From positions 124,001-188,000 of the forward strand of contig NZ_RFFH01000001.1 in NCBI RefSeq assembly GCF_003696265.1: a stretch of 64,000 nt of DNA, given 5' to 3'. The translations under genes were made by a program, and so were the position numbers. The stretch comes from Nocardia stercoris. Its GTDB lineage: Bacteria > Actinomycetota > Actinomycetes > Mycobacteriales > Mycobacteriaceae. The notes below the pieces were generated by a model. The model was not told the DNA's origin, searched no databases, and saw only the letters and a program-made list of their open reading frames with translations. This document shows positions 8,071 through 16,299 of the stretch, piece by piece (within the stretch, counting starts at the first letter, position 1; every line of letters begins with the position of its first letter).

Positions 8071-8823
8071 ATGTCGCAAGTTGTTCGGGACCTGGAAGGC
8101 AAAGTGGCGCTGATCGTCGGCGGCACCCGCAATCAGGGTGCGGAGTTCGCCAGGAATATCGCCGCGCGGGGTGCGGTCACGATCGTCACCTATCAGGGCG
8201 ACGAACAGGCCGCGAAGAACACGCTGGCGGAGCTCGAGGTATTCGGCACGACGGCCGAGGCGATACGCTCCGACGCGGCCTCGGTGGCCGACGTCGACGG
8301 GCTGTTCGCGGATGTCGTCGCACGCCACGGCAAGCTGGATATCGTGGTGCACGTGCCGGGTCGGGTCATCAAGAAGCCGATCGTGGACACCACCGACGAC
8401 GATTTCGATCAGCTGATCGTGCGCAATACACGGACAGCGTTCAACACGCTGCGAGCCGCGGCTCGCCACCTGGCCGACAACGGCCGCTATGTCGTGTTGT
8501 CCACCACGCTGACCTCGATCATGACCGGCACCTACGGCCTGTATTCCGGTTCGAAGGCGGCCGTCGAGCGCATGGTGGTCGCTGCGGCCAAGGAGCTGGG
8601 CGGGCGCGGAATCACGGTCAATGCCGTCGCTCCGGGCCCGATCGACGACGACTTCTTCCGTGGCGCGGAGACGCCCGAATCCATTGCGGCGGCGGCATTG
8701 CACAATCCGCAGGCACGTCTCGGAGTGCCCTCCGACATCGGGCCGGTGGTCGGCTGGCTGGTCAGTGATGCGGCGGGGTGGGTGTCCGGGCAGACGATCC
8801 GCGCCAACGGCGCGATGTTCTGA
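8071..8823 (+). CDS. SDR-family oxidoreductase
   Basis: A 250-aa short-chain dehydrogenase/reductase, NAD(P)-dependent. The nucleotide loop GGTRNQG (residues 18-24) replaces the usual TGxxxGxG, the catalytic Y158-SGS-K162 is intact, and the Ser is in VLSTTLTS. The C-terminal VAPGPIDDDFFRG block is FabG-like, but the substrate is unknown. ATG 8071 has GGAG 7 nt upstream and starts at the Rossmann fold; in-frame ATG 8056 and 7987 are less likely. It is coupled to the DUF998 membrane-protein gene through TGATG. Confidence 0.85.
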   Translation: MSQVVRDLEGKVALIVGGTRNQGAEFARNIAARGAVTIVTYQGDEQAAKNTLAELEVFGTTAEAIRSDAASVADVDGLFADVVARHGKLDIVVHVPGRVIKKPIVDTTDDDFDQLIVRNTRTAFNTLRAAARHLADNGRYVVLSTTLTSIMTGTYGLYSGSKAAVERMVVAAAKELGGRGITVNAVAPGPIDDDFFRGAETPESIAAAALHNPQARLGVPSDIGPVVGWLVSDAAGWVSGQTIRANGAMF

Positions 8824-9509
8824 TGGTGCCTGCGGGGACCGTGGAAGCCGGTCGGGTGCGGTCCGCCGGCACCTGGCTGCCACGGGTGACCGCAGCCTGC
8901 TGGTTGTTCACGCTGGTGTACTTCCCCGTCTCGATCGCGGTGGCTCGCGGATGGCCGGCGGGATACCGAATGTCGGACAACTACATCAGCGATCTCGGTA
9001 TCACTCGCTGCGGGAACTACACCGATCGTGACGGGACCTCGCGATGGGTGTGCTCGCCCGACCACCTGGTGCAGAACGTGATGTTCGTGCTTACCGGGCT
9101 GCTGACCGTCGCGGGTGCGCTGGGTTGGGCACGCATGTGGGGTGGGCGCGGGTTGCGCGCCGGGTGCGCGCTGTTGGCCGTCGCCGGGCTCGGAATCGTG
9201 GGTATCGGGTTGGCGCCCTGGGACATTCGACCACAGACCCACGACACCATCGCATTGTTGCAGTGGATACTGCAGTTGGCGGGTATGGCCCTGATCGTCC
9301 CGGAGGCTTCGCGTAGCCGGCGAAGCCTGGCGGTCGGCACCGTACTGTCCGCCGTGATCTCGGTGATCGGCGGGGTGTTCCTGTTCGCGAGAAACCATTT
9401 CGGGCTCGGAGCGGGGATTTCCGAACGTATCGCCTTCGACACCCTCACCCTGTGGGGCGGACAGGTCGGGTTCGTCCTGTGGCGCTCGGCTGGCCGCCGG
9501 TCGAACTGA
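8823..9509 (+). CDS. DUF998 integral membrane protein
   Basis: A 228-aa membrane protein of the DUF998 family with six or so hydrophobic helices. A short cytosolic N-terminus precedes VTAACWLFTLVYFPVSIAVA. The MSDNYISDLG motif after the first helix is the family hallmark, followed by an extracytoplasmic loop carrying two Cys (ITRCGNYTDRDGTSRWVCS) that could form a disulfide. The function is unknown. ATG 8823 overlaps the SDR stop by 1 nt, so the pair is co-translated and may share a membrane-associated substrate. Confidence 0.85.
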   Translation: MVPAGTVEAGRVRSAGTWLPRVTAACWLFTLVYFPVSIAVARGWPAGYRMSDNYISDLGITRCGNYTDRDGTSRWVCSPDHLVQNVMFVLTGLLTVAGALGWARMWGGRGLRAGCALLAVAGLGIVGIGLAPWDIRPQTHDTIALLQWILQLAGMALIVPEASRSRRSLAVGTVLSAVISVIGGVFLFARNHFGLGAGISERIAFDTLTLWGGQVGFVLWRSAGRRSN

Positions 9510-9535
9510 GAAGGCCGGTCGGTCTACCGTCGCGC

Positions 9536-10603
9536 TCACTCCCGGCGGTCAGCGTGGCGGTAGGCATCCGGGGACAGGCCGGTCCAGCTGCCGAACGCGC
9601 GACTGAGCGCGCGAGCATCGGTGTAGCCGACACGTAGGGCGATGGCCTGTACGGTGAGGGTGGTGTGGCGCAGCAGGTCGGTGGCCAGTTCGCGGCGCGC
9701 TGCCGCCAATTCCTCGCTCCAGGATGTGCCCGCCGCGGACAGGCGCCGCTGCAGGGTACGGTCACCGATCGCCAGTCGCCCGGCGACGGCGCCGATCCGC
9801 GGACCGCGGGTCAGCGAGCTGTTCGTCGGCCCGGTGCGCTGGGTCATTTCGATACGCAGCGCCGCGCGGAAGGAATCGATCCATCCCGGAACGGGCCGGG
9901 CGGCGTCGATGGCCTGCTGGGCGGCAGTCTGCAGAATCCGGCGCAAGTAGGGATCGTGTGAACGGGCTCCTCCGGCGTGCGGTCCGGTGAGCCGGTAGTG
10001 GATGAGGTCGGCCGGCTGATCGAAGTGGATCGCTGCGGTGCCCAGGGCATCCTCGAGATAGCGGTGACGACGAGGCGCCGGGTGCGCGAAGTCGACCCGG
10101 ACCGGCACGGCTGCGGCCCCGAAGGCGTCCCGGGCCCGCCGGACGGCCACTGTCACCGCGAATTCGTTGATGATGCTGCGGGTCTCGCCGTAGGTCGTGC
10201 CGCGATACCCGACGGTGAGCGCGGACTCGTGCTCGGCGACCTCCAGCCGCGCGGCCGGATCACAGATCACATCACTGAACCGGGCCGCGTCGTGGAAACC
10301 CTCCACCAGCGTTGGGGCAGTACTGAACAGGTAGTCCCAGATGTGCAGCCGTCCGTGGTCGGCCGTATCGGCTGCCCGGACGCCCGCCTCGTTGCCGATG
10401 ACGTGCTCCATCAGTGCCCACAGCTGATATTGGCTCCGCGAGGGGATCCGAATCCGATCGTCGGCCAACAGGTTCCGATCGAAGTTCGCGATTCGGGTGG
10501 CCTCGGCCTCGTCGATCCCGGACCGGACCGCCGTGTCCAGCGCAATCCGCGCCGCATGCCCCGACACCGTGCTCACCAGCGCGGGATTCCTGGTCTCTTC
10601 CAT
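9536..10603 (-). CDS. AraC-family transcriptional regulator
   Basis: A 355-aa regulator with an N-terminal ligand-binding region of the arabinose_bd (OruR/VirS-like) type. The C-terminal AraC DNA-binding domain occupies about residues 265-352, with two helix-turn-helix units: VAGRLAIGDRTLQRRLSAAG, and VQAIALRVGYTDARALSRAF followed by WTGLSPDAYR. Such proteins activate lipid or catabolic operons in mycobacteria and Nocardia. It is convergent with the SDR/DUF998 pair and divergent from the ABC-flavoprotein operon, a plausible target. Confidence 0.88.
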   Translation of the reverse strand: MEETRNPALVSTVSGHAARIALDTAVRSGIDEAEATRIANFDRNLLADDRIRIPSRSQYQLWALMEHVIGNEAGVRAADTADHGRLHIWDYLFSTAPTLVEGFHDAARFSDVICDPAARLEVAEHESALTVGYRGTTYGETRSIINEFAVTVAVRRARDAFGAAAVPVRVDFAHPAPRRHRYLEDALGTAAIHFDQPADLIHYRLTGPHAGGARSHDPYLRRILQTAAQQAIDAARPVPGWIDSFRAALRIEMTQRTGPTNSSLTRGPRIGAVAGRLAIGDRTLQRRLSAAGTSWSEELAAARRELATDLLRHTTLTVQAIALRVGYTDARALSRAFGSWTGLSPDAYRHADRRE

Positions 10604-10841
10604 TCGTTCGATTCTGCGTCAGCGGTGGGCCGCAGCCGTCCAGCGGGCAGAGAGCCGGGCCGGCGACGGTCGGAGTCCACTGGACGGCTGCCAGCGGGTC
10701 GGCATCCGGTGTGAGAAGGGCGCTGCTCGAGACACGCTGATGGCGGTAGAGCTCAGGATCAGGGCGATTGCAACCATGGGAGGAATGCGGTAGGGGCCGT
10801 TACGGTGCCAGCACACTTCTTCTCGTGTGAGGACCCGTGCA

Positions 10842-11678
10842 ATGGCACTGCAACTGGAACACCTCGCGCCGCCGATCACGGAATCCGATGAGCTGGAGGA
10901 TGATTCGGTCGGGAATGCGCGGCGGATAACTCGTTTCGCGCGCAGGTCCAGTGGACTGGTCATCGTTCTGGTGATCTGGCAGCTGGGCGCGCGCGGCTGG
11001 TTGGGCACCACGACGCCGGCGCCCTCCGAAGTACTCTCCGCCGGTTGGGAACTGATTGTTTCCGGCGAGTTGTGGCGCCATCTGGCCGCCTCCACCCGGC
11101 GGGTGGGGGTCGGGCTGGGGATCGGGATCGCCATCGGGCTGCTGCTGGGTGCGGCAGCCGGATTGTTCCGGGCCGCAGAGGATCTGGTCAACGGGCCGCT
11201 GCAGGCGTTGCGCATGCTGCCCACGCTGGCCCTGGTGCCGGTGTTCATCATCTGGTTCGGCATCGGTGACACCTTCAAGATCGCGCTCATCGTGGTGGCG
11301 CCGATCTTCCCCATCTATCTCAACGTCCTGGCCGGAATCCGGGGTGTGGACCGGCGGTTGGTAGAGGCGGCGGAGTCGCTGGGGCTCAGCAGATTCCAGC
11401 TCACGACCCGCGTCGTGCTGCCCGGCGCGCTGCCCCAGATCCTGGTGGGACTGCGACAGGCGCTGGGGATCGGCTGGCTCACCCTGGTCGTCGCGGAGAT
11501 GCAGACCACGCCGGTCGGGCTCGGCTTCCTCATGAACGACGCCAAGGAGTATCTGCGCACCGACCAGATCTTCCTGGTGTTGGTCATCTACGCCGTACTG
11601 GGACTGCTCACCGACCTGTTCGTCCGGCTGCTCGAACACCGGTTCCTGGCCTGGCGCAACGGATTCGAGGGACGATGA
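10842..11678 (+). CDS. ABC transporter permease, SsuC/TauC-like
   Basis: A 278-aa inner-membrane permease of the sulfonate/nitrate/taurine type, with about six helices. The cytoplasmic coupling loop EAAESLGLSRFQLTTRVVLPGALPQILVG (EAA motif) docks the ATPase. First gene of a five-gene operon: permease, ATPase, flavoprotein, ferredoxin, binding lipoprotein. ATG 10842 is preceded by TGAGGA; GTG 10827 is an in-frame alternative. It overlaps the ATPase by 4 nt (ATGA). The 238 bp upstream showed no recognisable riboswitch. Confidence 0.88.
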   Translation: MALQLEHLAPPITESDELEDDSVGNARRITRFARRSSGLVIVLVIWQLGARGWLGTTTPAPSEVLSAGWELIVSGELWRHLAASTRRVGVGLGIGIAIGLLLGAAAGLFRAAEDLVNGPLQALRMLPTLALVPVFIIWFGIGDTFKIALIVVAPIFPIYLNVLAGIRGVDRRLVEAAESLGLSRFQLTTRVVLPGALPQILVGLRQALGIGWLTLVVAEMQTTPVGLGFLMNDAKEYLRTDQIFLVLVIYAVLGLLTDLFVRLLEHRFLAWRNGFEGR

Positions 11679-12406
11679 GCACCACGACCACCCGATCCGG
11701 CGTCCGGATCCGCCACGCGGGCCGCCGTTTCGCCGGCCGCGCTGTGCTGCGCGACATCGATCTCGACATCGCCCCCGGCGAATTCGTCGCCCTGCTGGGC
11801 GCGAGCGGCTCCGGCAAGAGCACGCTGCTGCGTGGACTCGCGGGCCTCGACCGCGGGTTCACCGGCAGCATCGAAGCCCCGGAGTCCAAAGCCGTCGTCT
11901 TCCAAGAGCATCGGCTGATGCCCTGGATGTCGGTGTGGCGCAATGTCGTTCTCGGGCTGGACGGTGCCACGAAGGCGCGGGCGCTCGCGGCGCTCGACGA
12001 GGTCGGGCTGGCGGCGAAGGCCGAGGTGTGGCCGGCCACGCTCTCCGGGGGCGAGGCCCAGCGGGTCGCGCTTGCTCGGGCCCTGGTCCGCAGTCCCGAA
12101 CTGCTGCTGCTCGACGAGCCGTTCGGCGCACTCGACGCGCTGACCCGGCTGCGCGCCCAAGCGCTGGTCGCCCGCCTGTGGACGCAGCACCGGCCGTCGG
12201 TGCTGCTGGTCACCCACGACGTGGAAGAGGCGCTGCTGCTGGCCGATCGCGCGCTGGTCCTGCGCGACGGCCGGATCGCCGAATCCTTCGAGGTCGCCGT
12301 CGCCCGCCCGCGCTCGGTGCTCGACCCCGCATTCTCCGAACTCCGTCGCCGGCTGCTGCTCGCACTCGGCGTCGATCCCGAATCACCGACAGGAGCGGAT
12401 CTGTGA
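11675..12406 (+). CDS. ABC transporter ATP-binding protein, SsuB/TauB-like
   Basis: A 243-aa ATPase energising the neighbouring permease. Walker A is GASGSGKST (residues 42-50), the Q-loop is in VVFQEHRLMPWM, the signature is LSGGEAQR, Walker B is LLLLDEPFGALD and the switch His is in LVTHDVEEA. The HRLMPWMSVWRNV stretch is typical of sulfonate/nitrate/taurine-type ATPases. It overlaps the permease (ATGA) and the flavoprotein gene (GTGA), so the operon is tightly coupled. Confidence 0.9.
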   Translation: MSTTTTRSGVRIRHAGRRFAGRAVLRDIDLDIAPGEFVALLGASGSGKSTLLRGLAGLDRGFTGSIEAPESKAVVFQEHRLMPWMSVWRNVVLGLDGATKARALAALDEVGLAAKAEVWPATLSGGEAQRVALARALVRSPELLLLDEPFGALDALTRLRAQALVARLWTQHRPSVLLVTHDVEEALLLADRALVLRDGRIAESFEVAVARPRSVLDPAFSELRRRLLLALGVDPESPTGADL

Positions 12407-13989
12407 ACGACACCTGGCACAGCAGTACCGACGTCTTGATCATCGGCGGCGGCCCGGCCGCCTGCTGGGCCGCGATCCACGCCCGCGAAGCCGGCGCCGA
12501 GGTGATTCTCGTCGACAAGGGCTATTGCGGAACCAGCGGTGCCACAGCGCCTTCCGGCACCGGAGTATGGTACATCGCGCCCGAGGCAACCGCCCGCGCC
12601 AATGCCAAGGCCAGCCGGGAGGCACTCGGCGGGCACCTGGCCGACCATTACTGGATGGACCGGGTGCTGGACCGGACCTACACCAATATCAACCGGCTCG
12701 CGGTGGAGGGCCGCTACCCGTTCCCGGTGGATCCGGCGACCGGCGAGCCGTTGCGCACCGGCGTGCAGGGCCCGGAATACATGCGCCGCATGCGAGCCTG
12801 GGTCAAGCGGCTCGGGGTCGAAATCCTGGACCACTCACCGGCATTGGAACTCCTGATCGATTCGGACGGGGTGGTGGGCGGTGCGGCCGGATATCAGCGG
12901 CAGCTCGACCGTGACTACCGCATCGCCGCCGGGGCGGTCGTACTCGCCAGTGGCGGTTGCGCTTTCCTGTCCCGCGCGCTCGGCACGAACGTCGACACCG
13001 GCGACGGGGCGCTCATGGCCGCGGAGGTGGGAGCCCGCTTCTCGGGGATGGAATTCTCCAACGCCTATGCCATCGTGCCGAAGGGATCGACGGTCACCAA
13101 GACCGCGTATTACGGCTACGCCACCTTCTTCCACGAGAACGGTGCGGTGATCGAAGGGGCCGGTTCCACCCAGGGCCGCTCGGTGATCGCGCGAACCTTG
13201 TTGTCGGAGAAGGTATTCGCGCAGCTTGATCGGGCCGATGCCACCGTCGCAGCTCAGATGCGGCTGGGGCAGCCCAATTTCTTCCTCCAGTTCGACCGGC
13301 GCGGTATCGACCCGTTCACCGATCGCTTCGAAGTCGATCTGCTCGCCGAAGGCACCGTGCGCGGCACCGGCGGCCTCGACATCGTCGACGATGACTGCGC
13401 CACAACGGTTCCCGGCCTGTATGCCGCCGGTGACGCGGCCACCCGGGAGCGGATCTGTGGCGGCTTCACCGGTGGCGGCAGCCACAATTCGGCCTGGGCC
13501 ATGTCCTCGGGCAGCTTCGCCGGAACCGGGGCCGCGCGGTTCGCGCTCGGCTCGACCCGGCCGGATCACGCGGCATTGACCGGTGCCGGGCGGACCGGAT
13601 TGCGGCCCGACAGTGGGGAATCGGTGACCGCCGACGAGGTGGTCTCCGCGGCGCAGGCCGAGCTGATCCCGTTCGAGAAGAACTACCTGCGACACGGCGA
13701 CCGGATCAGGCCCGCGCTCGACGCCCTGGACCGGTTGTGGGAGCGCGCGTCCGGGCTCGGTGGGGGCGCGGGAGACGCGCGGGTGCGTGCCCGGCAGGCT
13801 GCGGCCATCACCGCCGTGGGGCGCCTGATGTATCGATCGACGTTGCGACGCACCGAATCTCGTGGCATGAGCAAGCGGGCCGATCATCCCGGTCAGGATC
13901 CGGCGCAGCACCATCACATCCTGTCCGGTGGGTTGGACGAGGTGTGGACCGCGACCGCTCCGGCGACCACGTCGGCGGTGGCGTCGTGA
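12403..13989 (+). CDS. FAD-dependent oxidoreductase, fumarate reductase/AprA-like flavoprotein
   Basis: A 528-aa flavoprotein of the succinate dehydrogenase/fumarate reductase/adenylylsulfate reductase-A superfamily. The FAD Rossmann motif is VLIIGGGPAACWAA near residue 10, followed by VDKGYCGTSGATAPSG. The second FAD contact is VPGLYAAGDAATRE with GGFTGGGSHNSAWAMSSG. The long C-terminal helical region is shorter than in SdhA. GTG 12403 overlaps the ATPase stop, and the stop overlaps the ferredoxin gene. Its partner ferredoxin suggests an AprAB-like two-component enzyme. The substrate is unknown; an imported organosulfur compound is an inference from the transporter type. Confidence 0.8.
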   Translation: MNDTWHSSTDVLIIGGGPAACWAAIHAREAGAEVILVDKGYCGTSGATAPSGTGVWYIAPEATARANAKASREALGGHLADHYWMDRVLDRTYTNINRLAVEGRYPFPVDPATGEPLRTGVQGPEYMRRMRAWVKRLGVEILDHSPALELLIDSDGVVGGAAGYQRQLDRDYRIAAGAVVLASGGCAFLSRALGTNVDTGDGALMAAEVGARFSGMEFSNAYAIVPKGSTVTKTAYYGYATFFHENGAVIEGAGSTQGRSVIARTLLSEKVFAQLDRADATVAAQMRLGQPNFFLQFDRRGIDPFTDRFEVDLLAEGTVRGTGGLDIVDDDCATTVPGLYAAGDAATRERICGGFTGGGSHNSAWAMSSGSFAGTGAARFALGSTRPDHAALTGAGRTGLRPDSGESVTADEVVSAAQAELIPFEKNYLRHGDRIRPALDALDRLWERASGLGGGAGDARVRARQAAAITAVGRLMYRSTLRRTESRGMSKRADHPGQDPAQHHHILSGGLDEVWTATAPATTSAVAS

Positions 13990-14327
13990 TCGAGGTCGTC
14001 CGCGCCGCCGACTGCATCGCCTGCGACAAGTGCGTCGATGTGTGTCCCACCAATGTCTTCGACCGTACCGACAGCGGAATCCCGGTCATCGCACGGCAAT
14101 CCGACTGCCAGACCTGCTTCATGTGCGAGGCGTACTGCCCGGCCGATGCCCTCTACGTCGCGCCGGAATCGTCCCCGCTCACCGACCCCGACGCGATCCC
14201 GGCGGACCATATCGGCCGCTACCGCAAGGAGATCGGCTGGGGGCAGGGCCGTAGGCCGGGCAGCCTGCTGGCCATCGGTCCCCACATACCCCACGGCACA
14301 CCGCCACCCCGGTTGTCCGAACTCTGA
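13986..14327 (+). CDS. Ferredoxin with two [4Fe-4S] clusters, AprB-like
   Basis: A 113-aa iron-sulfur protein with two cluster motifs, CIACDKCVDVCP (from about residue 10) and CQTCFMCEAYCP (from about 40). The remaining ~60 residues form a cluster-free tail (DPDAIPADHIGRYRKEIGWG...) that resembles tails wrapping a flavoprotein partner. GTG 13986 lies inside the end of the flavoprotein gene (GTGA overlap), pointing to a stoichiometric complex. It probably moves electrons to or from the FAD of that protein. The family is clear; the direction of electron flow is not. Confidence 0.88.
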   Translation: MIEVVRAADCIACDKCVDVCPTNVFDRTDSGIPVIARQSDCQTCFMCEAYCPADALYVAPESSPLTDPDAIPADHIGRYRKEIGWGQGRRPGSLLAIGPHIPHGTPPPRLSEL

Positions 14328-14341
14328 CCCCGAAAGACCCC

Positions 14342-15337
14342 ATGCGTATTCTCACCCGCCTGTTGCCCGCCGTCGTCGCCGTCGCCGCCCTGGTCCTGTC
14401 CGGATGCTCGGCGGACGACGGGTCCTCGGCCACGCGCGCCCAGATCAAGACGCTCCGGATCGGTACCATCGGCAGCGGTAACGTGCTGACCGGTCCGCTC
14501 GGCTTCGCGAATCAGCGCAATGTCCTGCTGCCCGCACTGCAGCCGTTGGGTGTGGACAAGATCGAGGTGTCGAGCTTCCCCAACGGACCCGATCTCAACC
14601 AGGCGCTGGTCGGCGGTCAGCTCGATGTAGCCACCTACGGTGACACGCCGGCACTGGTGGCTCGGGGCAGCGGCTTGAAGACCCGGCTGCTGGGTTTCGC
14701 CACGGTCGGCCTCAATGCCGGTGTGGTGGCGAAGGATCCGAACATTCACACGCTGAAGGACCTGGCGGGCAAGAAGATCGGCGTCCAGCTCGGCTCCTAC
14801 ATCGACCGCTATCTGGAGGGTGCGCTGCAGGCGGAGGGCGTGGCGGCCGGCCAGCTCATCCACCTGCTGTCCACCGATGCCGAAGCCCCGCTGAGCAACG
14901 GCGACGTCGACGCCGTTGCCCTGCCCGACACCAACCCCACGTCCTACCTGCGCGCATTCCTGGCCAAAGGCTTCCACCAGGTGGATTCGATCGTCGACAA
15001 CCACCCCGGCCTGGCCGGCACCAGCTCCGCGGTGAGCAGCCAGGACTTCCTCGACAGCCACGCCGACTTCGGAACCACCTGGCAGACCGCGCTGAACGCC
15101 GCGAACAAGTACGCCCACGAACACTGGGACGACTACGTCGCCTACGAGGTCTCCCAGTCCAAGCTTCCCGAAGCCGTCGTCCGCGCCGCGGCGCAGCGCG
15201 ACAACTTCCCCGAGGAGAGCTTCCCGGCCCGCGGCATCACCCTGTTGACCGGAACCAAACAGTTCCTGGTGGACCAGAAGAAGATTCGCACCGATTTCGA
15301 CCTCGAGGGCTGGTTCTATCGGCCGAAGCAGGGGTGA
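14342..15337 (+). CDS. ABC substrate-binding lipoprotein, SsuA/TauA-like
   Basis: A 331-aa extracytoplasmic solute-binding lipoprotein. The signal peptide ends in the lipobox LVLSGC (Cys near residue 22). The mature part has the NMT1/SsuA fold: LRIGTIGSGNVLTGPLGFA, the GGQLDVATYGDTPALVARG ligand-site segment, and DLAGKKIGVQLGSYIDRYLEG. It ends the ABC-flavoprotein operon, 14 nt after the ferredoxin stop. Sulfonate-, taurine- or nitrate-like ligands are typical for the family; the actual ligand cannot be read from the sequence. Confidence 0.87.
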   Translation: MRILTRLLPAVVAVAALVLSGCSADDGSSATRAQIKTLRIGTIGSGNVLTGPLGFANQRNVLLPALQPLGVDKIEVSSFPNGPDLNQALVGGQLDVATYGDTPALVARGSGLKTRLLGFATVGLNAGVVAKDPNIHTLKDLAGKKIGVQLGSYIDRYLEGALQAEGVAAGQLIHLLSTDAEAPLSNGDVDAVALPDTNPTSYLRAFLAKGFHQVDSIVDNHPGLAGTSSAVSSQDFLDSHADFGTTWQTALNAANKYAHEHWDDYVAYEVSQSKLPEAVVRAAAQRDNFPEESFPARGITLLTGTKQFLVDQKKIRTDFDLEGWFYRPKQG

Positions 15338-15366
15338 GCGGGGGGTCGGAGCAGCAACCTGGGGGT

Positions 15367-15441
15367 CGGCCTGAGCGCACAATCGTCGCCGGAATCCGGC
15401 AGGAATTGCCCGGAGGGCCCGACGATTGTGCGCTCAGGCCG
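15367..15441. repeat. Long perfect inverted repeat, probable terminator or mobile palindromic element
   Basis: A perfect 21-bp inverted repeat: arm 15367-15387 (begins CGGCCTGAGCGCACAATCGT) and arm 15421-15441. The 33-nt loop carries two further small hairpins (GCCGG-AAT-CCGGC and GCCC-GGA-GGGC). It lies 30 bp after the binding-protein stop and has no T-tract. It may terminate the operon, but the perfect arms and nested hairpins also resemble a REP-like palindromic element. Confidence 0.7.
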
Positions 15442-15517
15442 GAGCAGGGGTGGCTTCGGACCGGCGTGTATGGTCCAGCCATGCCTGACGTGTGCCGACC
15501 TCGGCGGATGACTGCCG

Positions 15518-16216
15518 ATGCCTGATTCGGGTGCGGGATCGGCGCCGCGTCGATCCGGATCCGGTGCGGCGGGTACGGCTGCGCGGGGGCAGGTGCGGCA
15601 CAGTTATCGCGGGCGGTCGGTGTCGGAGCGGCAGGAGGAGCGGCGGGGGCTGTTCGAGGACGCGGCGTTGACCGTGTTCGCCGAGAAGTCGTATGCGGGA
15701 AGCACTATCACTGATGTGTGCCGGGAGGCCGGGCTGTCTCGCCGGCAGTTCTACGAGCTGTACGAGAGCCGGGACCAGTTGCTGGTCGAGGTCTACGACC
15801 GGATCCAGCGGGACGCGCAGCGGGTAGTCGACGAGGCGCTCGCCGGTGACGATCCGGATGCGCGGGCGGTGATCGCGGCGGCCGTCAGGGCGTATGTCAC
15901 CTCGATCGCTGCGGACCCGAGGCGGATCGCGGTGGCGTTCGTCGAGATCGTCGGTGTGAGTGCCGAGATCGAGGCGCACCGGGCGGAGATGCGGCGGGCA
16001 TGGGGCGCGAAAATCGTTGCCGGAGTGGTGAAGCGGCCGGATCTGGGGGCGCCCGCCTGCGGGTGGGCGGTGGCCATGGCGGGGTTCATCGGGGCGGTCA
16101 ATGCCGCAGTGCACGAGTGGAGTTCGGCATCCGATCGGCCGCCGGTCGCCGATCTGGCGGAGATGCTGACCGCGGTGCTGTTCGCGCTGGTGCGGCCGGA
16201 GTCCGGTTCGAACTGA
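15518..16216 (+). CDS. TetR-family transcriptional regulator
   Basis: A 232-aa TetR regulator with an unusually long basic N-terminus of about 40 residues. The helix-turn-helix is in STITDVCREAGLSRRQFYELYESRDQLL, preceded by FEDAALTVFAEKSYAG. The C-terminal ligand-binding region (VIAAAVRAYVTSIAADPRRI) suits a small lipophilic ligand. It stands directly upstream of the secreted lipase gene, whose leader holds a 9-6-9 palindrome, a good candidate operator for this protein. ATG 15518 is used; internal starts that shorten the basic tail are possible. Confidence 0.87.
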   Translation: MPDSGAGSAPRRSGSGAAGTAARGQVRHSYRGRSVSERQEERRGLFEDAALTVFAEKSYAGSTITDVCREAGLSRRQFYELYESRDQLLVEVYDRIQRDAQRVVDEALAGDDPDARAVIAAAVRAYVTSIAADPRRIAVAFVEIVGVSAEIEAHRAEMRRAWGAKIVAGVVKRPDLGAPACGWAVAMAGFIGAVNAAVHEWSSASDRPPVADLAEMLTAVLFALVRPESGSN

Positions 16217-16255
16217 TTGCGATCTTTCCCTGTGCTCTGGCATAGTTCGGGCACT

Positions 16256-16279
16256 GATTGAGACGAGGGAGTCTCAATC
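16256..16279. promoter_or_regulatory. Palindromic operator candidate upstream of secreted lipase
   Basis: Perfect inverted repeat GATTGAGAC - 6 nt - GTCTCAATC at 16256-16279, 21 bp before the lipase start and 40 bp after the TetR gene. The size and symmetry fit a TetR dimer site. The palindrome is visible; binding by the adjacent TetR is inferred. Confidence 0.6.
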
Positions 16280-16299
16280 GTGAGGTTGGGGATGGCACC

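Noticed and set aside
6539..8071. 510-codon + strand open frame across the baeRF-like gene and intergenic region
   Set aside because: No ribosome site or recognisable domain; mostly antisense to a well-supported gene.
10604..10841. Possible riboswitch upstream of the ABC-flavoprotein operon
   Set aside because: Only weak local pairing (CACAC/GTGTG near 10812-10829); no core resembling SAM, cobalamin or other known aptamers.
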